From positions 1 to 39,749 of the forward strand of contig JAIKXM010000041.1 in NCBI GenBank assembly GCA_024684085.1: a DNA stretch of 39,749 bases, in the 5' to 3' direction. The notes below the pieces were generated by a model. It saw only the letters and a list, made by a program, of their open reading frames with translations, ran no database searches and was not told where the DNA came from. Source of the DNA: Lachnospiraceae bacterium. GTDB taxonomy: Bacteria > Bacillota > Clostridia > Lachnospirales > Lachnospiraceae. Below are positions 34,808-39,749 of the stretch, piece by piece. The translations under genes were made by a program, and so were the position numbers. Every line of letters begins with the position of its first letter. Position 1 is the stretch's first letter.

Positions 34808-35986
34808 ATGAAAGATTTTGAATTAAAATACGGTTGTAACCCTAATCAGAAGCCGGCAAAGATATTCATGGAGAACGGTAAGGAGCTTCCTATAGAGGTA
34901 TTGAACGGAAGACCCGGTTATATCAATTTCCTTGATGCTTTTAACGGATGGCAGCTTGTTAAGGAGCTTAAGGAGGCAACAGGACTTCCCGCAGCTACAT
35001 CTTTCAAGCACGTGTCACCTGCCGGAGCCGCTGTCGGAACACCCATGTCAGATGTACTTAAGAAGATCTACTGGGTTGATGATCTCGGTGAGCTCACACC
35101 GCTCGCAAGCGCATATGCAAGAGCAAGAGGCGCTGACAGAATGAGCAGTTTCGGCGATTTTATAGCACTTTCGGATGTATGTGACGTATGTACAGCCAAT
35201 CTTATCAAAAGAGAGGTGTCTGACGGTGTTATCGCACCCGGCTACGAGCCCGAAGCACTTGAGATCCTCAAGGCCAAGAAGAAGGGCAATTACAATGTGA
35301 TCAAGATAGACAGTTCTTATGTTCCCGAGCCTATCGAGCGTAAGCAGGTATATGGTATCACTTTCGAGCAGGGAAGAAACGAGATCAGGATAGATGATTC
35401 TCTTCTTGAGAATATCGTTACAGCCAATAAGGATCTTCCTCAGAACATTAAGGATGATATGAAGATCGCTCTTATAACACTTAAGTATACCCAGTCTAAC
35501 TCTGTATGCTATGTAAAAGACGGTCAGGCTATCGGTATCGGTGCAGGTCAGCAGTCACGTGTGCATTGTACGAGACTTGCCGGAAGCAAGGCTGATAACT
35601 GGATGTTACGTCAGTGCCCTAAGGTACTTGATCTTCAGTTCGTTGACGGACTCGGAAGAGCTGACAGGGACAATGCCATCGACAATTATATCGGCGATGA
35701 GTATATGGATGTACTTAGCGAAGGTGCTTGGCAGAGAATATTCAAGGTTAAGCCTGAAGTATTTACCGCAGAAGAGAAGAGAGAATGGCTTTCTAAGATG
35801 GATGGAGCGGTTCTTGGTTCGGATGCGTTCTTCCCCTTCAGCGATAATGTCGAAAGAGCTAAGAAGAGCGGCGTTAAATATATCGTTCAGCCCGGTGGTT
35901 CCGTAAGAGATGATCTCGTAATTGAGTGCGCCGACAAATACAATATGGTTATGGTTTGCAACGGAGTAAGATTATTCCATCATTGA
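34808..35986 (+). CDS. purH: AICAR transformylase (stand-alone PurH domain)
   Basis: A 392-aa protein corresponding to the formyltransferase part of PurH, which converts AICAR (ZMP) to FAICAR using 10-formyl-THF. Family motifs include YGCNPNQKPA, LNGRPGYINFLDAFNGWQLV, the catalytic Lys-His in SFKHVSPAGAA, YTQSNSVCYV, GQQSRVHCTRLAG, and GSDAFFPFSDNV. The N-terminal MGS-type cyclohydrolase domain of bifunctional PurH is absent; PurO upstream supplies that step. I choose ATG 34808 (AGAGAGGATA upstream) instead of an in-frame start at 34727 that overlaps purO. Regulated together with purO by the riboswitch. Confidence 0.95.
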   Translation: MKDFELKYGCNPNQKPAKIFMENGKELPIEVLNGRPGYINFLDAFNGWQLVKELKEATGLPAATSFKHVSPAGAAVGTPMSDVLKKIYWVDDLGELTPLASAYARARGADRMSSFGDFIALSDVCDVCTANLIKREVSDGVIAPGYEPEALEILKAKKKGNYNVIKIDSSYVPEPIERKQVYGITFEQGRNEIRIDDSLLENIVTANKDLPQNIKDDMKIALITLKYTQSNSVCYVKDGQAIGIGAGQQSRVHCTRLAGSKADNWMLRQCPKVLDLQFVDGLGRADRDNAIDNYIGDEYMDVLSEGAWQRIFKVKPEVFTAEEKREWLSKMDGAVLGSDAFFPFSDNVERAKKSGVKYIVQPGGSVRDDLVIECADKYNMVMVCNGVRLFHH

Positions 35987-36061
35987 TGATATACCGGCTT
36001 CGTAAGAGGGTCCGGTAACGGTTGATTAAGATTTAGTGTAAACACGGGAATGGAGGCTATT

Positions 36062-36994
36062 ATGGATAATATTAAAAAAGAGCCCGCACTTGTGATCATG
36101 GCTGCCGGAATGGGAAGCCGATACGGTGGACTGAAACAGATCGAGCCCATAGATGATCAGGGCAATAAGATTATTGATTTTAGTATATATGACGCAGTCA
36201 GAGCCGGTTTTAAGACAATAGTCTTCATAATCAAGCATCAGATCGAGGATGATTTTAAGAGATCGATCGGTGACAGGATCAGCAGATATGCTGATGTTAA
36301 ATATGTATTTCAGGAGCTAAGTGAACTGCCTTCAGGATATGATATTCCGGAAGGCAGGGTTAAGCCCTTCGGTACCGGCCATGCGGTTCTGTGTGCCAAG
36401 GACGTGATCGACGGACCGTTTGCGGTTATCAATGCCGATGATTATTATGGTTCGGAAGCATTTAAGAAGATATATGATCATCTGTCTGAAGTCGAGGATG
36501 ATGATAAGTACCGCTATGCCATGGTCGGATATGAGCTTCATAAGACTCTTACCGAGAACGGACACGTTGCCAGAGGTATCTGTGTGGTCGATGATAATGG
36601 AAGACTTGAGATGATCCATGAGAGAACCCGTATCGAAAAGCATGGTGAGGATGCAGAGTATACCGAAGATGACGGTAAGACATGGGTTAAGCTGCCCAAT
36701 GACTCACTGGTATCGATGAATATGTGGGGCTTTGGCAACAGTCTTATGAAGGAACTTGAAGTCAAGTTCAGGGATTTTTTGGATACAGATCTCAAAAAAG
36801 ATCCTCTGAAGGCAGAGTTCTTCCTGCCGTTTGCGGTCGATGAACTTCTTCAGGAAGGTAAGGCTACTGTCGATGTCCTTCCGACCGGCGATAAATGGCA
36901 TGGTGTAACATACAAGGAAGACCGTCCTCAGGTTGTGGAAGCTATCCGTAAGCTTAAGGAAAGCGGTCTTTATCCGGATGTATTGTGGAAGTGA
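36062..36994 (+). CDS. Sugar-phosphate nucleotidyltransferase family protein
   Basis: A 310-aa enzyme of the NTP-transferase fold, which joins a nucleotide to a sugar phosphate or similar phosphate ester. The N-terminal signature is VIMAAGMGSRYGGLKQIEPID, followed by GFKTIVFIIK, PFGTGHAVLCAKDVID, and the metal-binding INADDYYG. MNMWGF and AEFFLPFAVDELL follow. It resembles NDP-sugar pyrophosphorylases and LicC-like choline-phosphate cytidylyltransferases, but the substrate cannot be set. GGAGG (36052-36056) points to ATG 36062; the ATG at 36050 overlaps that site. Its stop is 4 nt before the rRNA methyltransferase start, so the two share a transcript. Confidence 0.85.
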   Translation: MDNIKKEPALVIMAAGMGSRYGGLKQIEPIDDQGNKIIDFSIYDAVRAGFKTIVFIIKHQIEDDFKRSIGDRISRYADVKYVFQELSELPSGYDIPEGRVKPFGTGHAVLCAKDVIDGPFAVINADDYYGSEAFKKIYDHLSEVEDDDKYRYAMVGYELHKTLTENGHVARGICVVDDNGRLEMIHERTRIEKHGEDAEYTEDDGKTWVKLPNDSLVSMNMWGFGNSLMKELEVKFRDFLDTDLKKDPLKAEFFLPFAVDELLQEGKATVDVLPTGDKWHGVTYKEDRPQVVEAIRKLKESGLYPDVLWK

Positions 36995-36998
36995 TGAT

Positions 36999-38141
36999 AT
37001 GAATGATAAGCTCATAGAGTGTGTCTACAGTAAAAAATGCGGTGGTTGTGATTATTGCGGTATTCCGTATGATGAACAACTTCAGAAGAAACATAAGGAG
37101 CTTGTCAGACTCCTTGGAAAGTTCGGCAAAGTCGATCACATAATCCCTGCTGATAATGTGTATCATTATCGTAATAAAGTTGTAGGGACTTTCGGGTTCA
37201 CAAGGAAAAATGAATATATCAGTGGAGTGTATGAGAAGAACAGTCATCGAATCGTTAAGATCGATGACTGTTTGATTACGGATAAAACCGCTAATGCGAT
37301 CATACTCTCAATCCGTAATCTTTTGAGATCTTTTAAGATCAGGACATATAATGAAGACACAGGGTATGGTCTTCTGAGGCATGTTCTTGTCAGAGTGGGC
37401 AGGAACAGCGGAAGCATACTGGTGGTATTGGTCTGTGCAAGTCCGATCTTCCCGTCTAAGAATAATTTTGTCAAAGCATTGAGGAAGCTTTATCCTCAGA
37501 TCGAATCCATAGTACTTAATATCAATGACAGAAAGACCAGTATGATACTGGGGGAGCGGAATATCAATCTGTACGGCCCGGGATATATTGAGGATACACT
37601 TTGCGGTCTTAAGTTCAGGATAAGTCCACAGAGCTTCTATCAGGTCAATCATGAGCAGACAGAGAAGCTGTACGGGCTTGTGGCTGATTATGCAGGACTT
37701 GCCGGTAAGGAGAGGGTGCTGGATGCCTATTCGGGAATCGGAACTATCGGTATGACACTGGCGTCAGGTGCCAAAGAGGTAATATCCGTTGAGCTGAATG
37801 AGAAGGCGCACAGGGATGCATGCAGAAATGCCGAGATCAATAATATCCACAATGTCAGGTTCTTTTGCGAGGATGCAACGAAGTTTATTGAGACAGTAGA
37901 TGACATTGATGTCATAATTATGGATCCGCCGAGATCCGGTTCGACGACAAGATTCATTGATGCTGTAGCCAAGCTGCAACCAGACAAGGTGATCTATGTC
38001 TCATGTGGTCCCGATTCACTGGCTCGTGATCTTGCGTATTTTAAGAAAAAGGGATATGCGGTGAGGAAGATCACACCGGTTGATATGTTCTGTTTTACGA
38101 AGCATGTGGAGACGGTCGTATCGCTGTCAAGGAAATGCTGA
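36999..38141 (+). CDS. rlmD: 23S rRNA (uracil-5-)-methyltransferase, RumA/RlmD family
   Basis: A 380-aa SAM-dependent enzyme that methylates C5 of uracil in 23S rRNA. The N-terminus holds a Cys cluster, ECVYSKKCGGCDYC (C8, C14, C17, C20), for an iron-sulphur centre. The SAM site is VLDAYSGIGTIGMTLA, the next motif is IIMDPPRSGST, and the catalytic Cys is in YVSCGPDSLARDL, followed by the general-base end HVETVV. It lacks the N-terminal TRAM domain found in E. coli RumA and is therefore shorter. Whether it modifies U1939, U747 or both (RlmCD type) cannot be told. ATG 36999 follows the upstream stop by 4 nt. Confidence 0.9.
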   Translation: MNDKLIECVYSKKCGGCDYCGIPYDEQLQKKHKELVRLLGKFGKVDHIIPADNVYHYRNKVVGTFGFTRKNEYISGVYEKNSHRIVKIDDCLITDKTANAIILSIRNLLRSFKIRTYNEDTGYGLLRHVLVRVGRNSGSILVVLVCASPIFPSKNNFVKALRKLYPQIESIVLNINDRKTSMILGERNINLYGPGYIEDTLCGLKFRISPQSFYQVNHEQTEKLYGLVADYAGLAGKERVLDAYSGIGTIGMTLASGAKEVISVELNEKAHRDACRNAEINNIHNVRFFCEDATKFIETVDDIDVIIMDPPRSGSTTRFIDAVAKLQPDKVIYVSCGPDSLARDLAYFKKKGYAVRKITPVDMFCFTKHVETVVSLSRKC

Positions 38142-38142
38142 A

Positions 38143-38265
38143 GGAAAATCCGCCATCATCGAATGCGCACCGGAACAAGAGGTAACGAAACATATAGCAG
38201 AGAAGTATGGGTTTAAGTATGCAGGCCTAATTGACGGATGTGATGTGTATAAACATGAACTGTAG
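38143..38265 (+). pseudogene. C-terminal gene remnant after rlmD
   Basis: The frame reads GKSAIIECAPEQEVTKHIAEKYGFKYAGLIDGCDVYKHEL before a TAG at 38263-38265 (split here as G-K-S-A-I-I-E-C-A-P-E-Q-E then the rest). It looks like the tail of a real protein, with a helix ending in KYGF-x-Y-x-G. No start or ribosome site fits, since the frame runs back into the rlmD gene. I cannot name the parent family. Confidence 0.5.
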
Positions 38266-38391
38266 TGTTATACCATTGTAAATCGCATCACCAAGGGCAG
38301 GGAGCAGATCGTCAATAAGACTTTTGTGAAGATGATGGATGAGCTCGGCTATGATGTGGAGATAACATACAAGAAAAAGGAGAATAAGGAT
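38266..38391 (+). pseudogene. In-frame remnant directly upstream of the acyltransferase
   Basis: After the TAG the same frame is open and reads C-Y-T-I-V-N-R-I-T-K-G-R-E-Q-I, then VNKTFVKMMDELGYDVEITY and KKKENKD, continuing into the acyltransferase start. The segment NKTFVKMMDELGYDVEITYKKK looks like the C-terminal end of a small DNA-binding or antitoxin protein. AAGGAG inside this remnant now serves as the ribosome site of the acyltransferase. Confidence 0.45.
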
Positions 38392-39456
38392 ATGTCTATC
38401 GTAAATCATGAAGATGTAAATACTATAAATATTTCTAATACAATCAAGCAGACAAAAGGCCGGCTCTATTATATTGATTTCCTGAAATGTATTGGCTTGA
38501 CATGTATTATCATAGCTCATGTTGGATCACCAAGTTGGGTAATGATGTTAAGATCCTTTGATGTTCCGCTTATGGTGATACTATCATCTATACTGGCAAA
38601 TAGATCATATTCGAAATATTCATCATCTAAGACTTCTGTTATTAATTATTATACGTCAAGAATCAAGCGGTTGGTTATTCCAACATGGATTTTTTTGACT
38701 TTTTACTTTGTATTTAAATATATCGTTACAGGAAGTGGTTCGAGCGTAAAATACTATCTTGATTCATTTCTCCTAACAAGATATGGCATAGGATATGTAT
38801 GGGTGATACTTATATATCTTTATAGTGCAATGTTAATTCCTCTGTTTGCAAAGTTCAAGCTATCAATAAAAGGCGTCGTAATTGTAGTTATATCATACGT
38901 TATTTATGAAATAGCGTATCATTACGGACTTGGCCTTAATGGTGGAATGGTACATTTTGTTGATTCGACATTTTATTATATTATTCCATACGGCCTGATT
39001 ACATACCTTGGATATAATTACAATAAAATGACAGCTAAAGCCAAGTATGTCATTTTACTTACATCGTCTATAGCGTTTATTTCTCTTGCAATATATTATT
39101 GGGCTGATACCGGAACGTTTCAGTTGGTGCAAATTGCAAAGTATCCCCCGAGATTATACTATCTGAGCTATGGAATTGCTTGCTCGTTTGCCTTGCTAAT
39201 GATCTGCGAAAGAAAGAATAGAGCATTGTTCGAGAACAAGATAGTCAGATTTATATCCTCACACTCAATGTGGATTTATTTATGGCATATTTTTGTTTTG
39301 ACTGTTTATGAAATACTTAAATTGCCTGAAATTTGGTTTATTAAGTTGATTGTCGTTTATATCATTTCAAGTGTCATTGTTTTGATAATAAATATACTGT
39401 TGGATTGTTTGGAAAGAAGGCATCATTTATCATGTATTAAGTATTTACGTGGATAA
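38392..39456 (+). CDS. Membrane acyltransferase (Acyltransferase_3/OafA-like)
   Basis: A 354-aa integral membrane protein with about ten hydrophobic helices. The start RLYYIDFLKCIGLTCIIIAHVGSP carries the family His in the first helix (IIAHV), followed by the VPLMVILSSIL and YYTSRIKRLVIPTW segments typical of acyltransferase family 3. Such enzymes move acetyl or other acyl groups onto surface sugars or peptidoglycan. ATG 38392 follows AAGGAGAATAAGG; the in-frame ATG at 38326 would add the remnant sequence to the N-terminus and lacks a ribosome site. It is AT-richer than the purine genes, which hints at separate acquisition. Confidence 0.87.
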   Translation: MSIVNHEDVNTINISNTIKQTKGRLYYIDFLKCIGLTCIIIAHVGSPSWVMMLRSFDVPLMVILSSILANRSYSKYSSSKTSVINYYTSRIKRLVIPTWIFLTFYFVFKYIVTGSGSSVKYYLDSFLLTRYGIGYVWVILIYLYSAMLIPLFAKFKLSIKGVVIVVISYVIYEIAYHYGLGLNGGMVHFVDSTFYYIIPYGLITYLGYNYNKMTAKAKYVILLTSSIAFISLAIYYWADTGTFQLVQIAKYPPRLYYLSYGIACSFALLMICERKNRALFENKIVRFISSHSMWIYLWHIFVLTVYEILKLPEIWFIKLIVVYIISSVIVLIINILLDCLERRHHLSCIKYLRG

Positions 39457-39518
39457 GGGATAATCGTGCATTGTCAAGAGAAGAGTTGAAGAAATGGAAT
39501 TAATTCCGATATGTTTAC

Positions 39519-39683
39519 ATGAACGCCCAAGGCCCAAAAAACGGTGGATATGTTCCTGGAGCTAAAAGTGCGAACAGGCAGAACTATAATCTGCCGAAGA
39601 GTGCGGACAGCAGGTCGCCGGAGACGCCGAAGGAGAAGGAGAAAGCCATTATTGAGGCGTTCCGGCATTTTCAGATGATCTGA
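39519..39683 (+). CDS. Doubtful 54-aa ORF near the window end
   Basis: The frame from ATG 39519 to TGA 39681-39683 encodes MNAQGPKNGGYVPGAKSANR, a polar Pro/Lys/Glu-rich middle (SPETPKEKEKA) and IIEAFRHFQMI. It has no good ribosome site and a TAA lies close upstream. It might be the tail of a broken mobile gene. The rest of 39457-39749 shows nothing I can assign. Confidence 0.3.
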   Translation: MNAQGPKNGGYVPGAKSANRQNYNLPKSADSRSPETPKEKEKAIIEAFRHFQMI

Positions 39684-39749
39684 GTAAGATTGGCCTGTTG
39701 AAATCAAGAAGAATTAAATTATTATTTGAGACGAACGAATCAGGTTCTA

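Overview
The window looks like chromosome from a strictly anaerobic, low-to-moderate GC Gram-positive bacterium of the class Clostridia. Lachnospiraceae-like gut or rumen bacteria are the best guess. The clues are strong AGGAGG-type ribosome sites, ATP-type PEP carboxykinase, a split purine end-pathway (PurO plus a stand-alone AICAR transformylase), very large secreted glucanases with CBM and Ig-like repeats, and a macrodomain/VWA gene pair that I recall from gut Firmicutes. The genus cannot be fixed from this sequence alone.

Region 1 (1-14.9 kb) is an accessory, defence-like island. It opens with the 3' end of an IS3-family transposase. Next comes a kinase / VWA / PP2C triad of the TerY-P type, then a macrodomain protein and a second VWA protein. 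A 7.4 kb cassette follows: a short SF1 helicase, a 570-aa unknown protein, a coiled-coil protein with a DUF2325-like C-terminus, two very small ORFs and two XRE regulators. This cassette is the best candidate for an undescribed system. It is bounded on the left by the 3' end of the second VWA gene and on the right by a decayed second copy of that same 3' end. An AbiE-type toxin-antitoxin pair on the minus strand, with palindromic operators, and a tRNA-Ala(GGC) close the island.

Region 2 (15-18.9 kb) holds small genes: a secreted CxxC protein, a 57-aa conserved-looking protein, an orphan HigA antitoxin preceded by the decayed tail of HigB, an Lrp/AsnC regulator overlapping a stand-alone RNA polymerase alpha-CTD-like protein, and a lipoprotein amidase.

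Region 3 (18.9-33.7 kb) is dominated by beta-1,3-glucan enzymes: a 1991-aa GH5 protein and an 806-aa CBM56/crystallin/ricin/GH64 protein, both secreted. A perfect 16-bp palindrome occurs twice before the GH5 gene and once, imperfectly, before the GH64 gene, suggesting one LacI-type regulator. A YgjV-like membrane protein with a GNAT-like tail, PEP carboxykinase, and a minus-strand twin beta-helix (GH55-like) protein without a signal peptide follow.

Region 4 (33.8-39.7 kb) is housekeeping: a ZTP-type riboswitch with terminator in front of purO-purH, a sugar-nucleotide-type nucleotidyltransferase, a 23S rRNA uracil-5-methyltransferase, two gene remnants, and a membrane acyltransferase. Two copies of a palindromic repeat element sit directly on the T-tails of two different terminators (after pckA and after the riboswitch).
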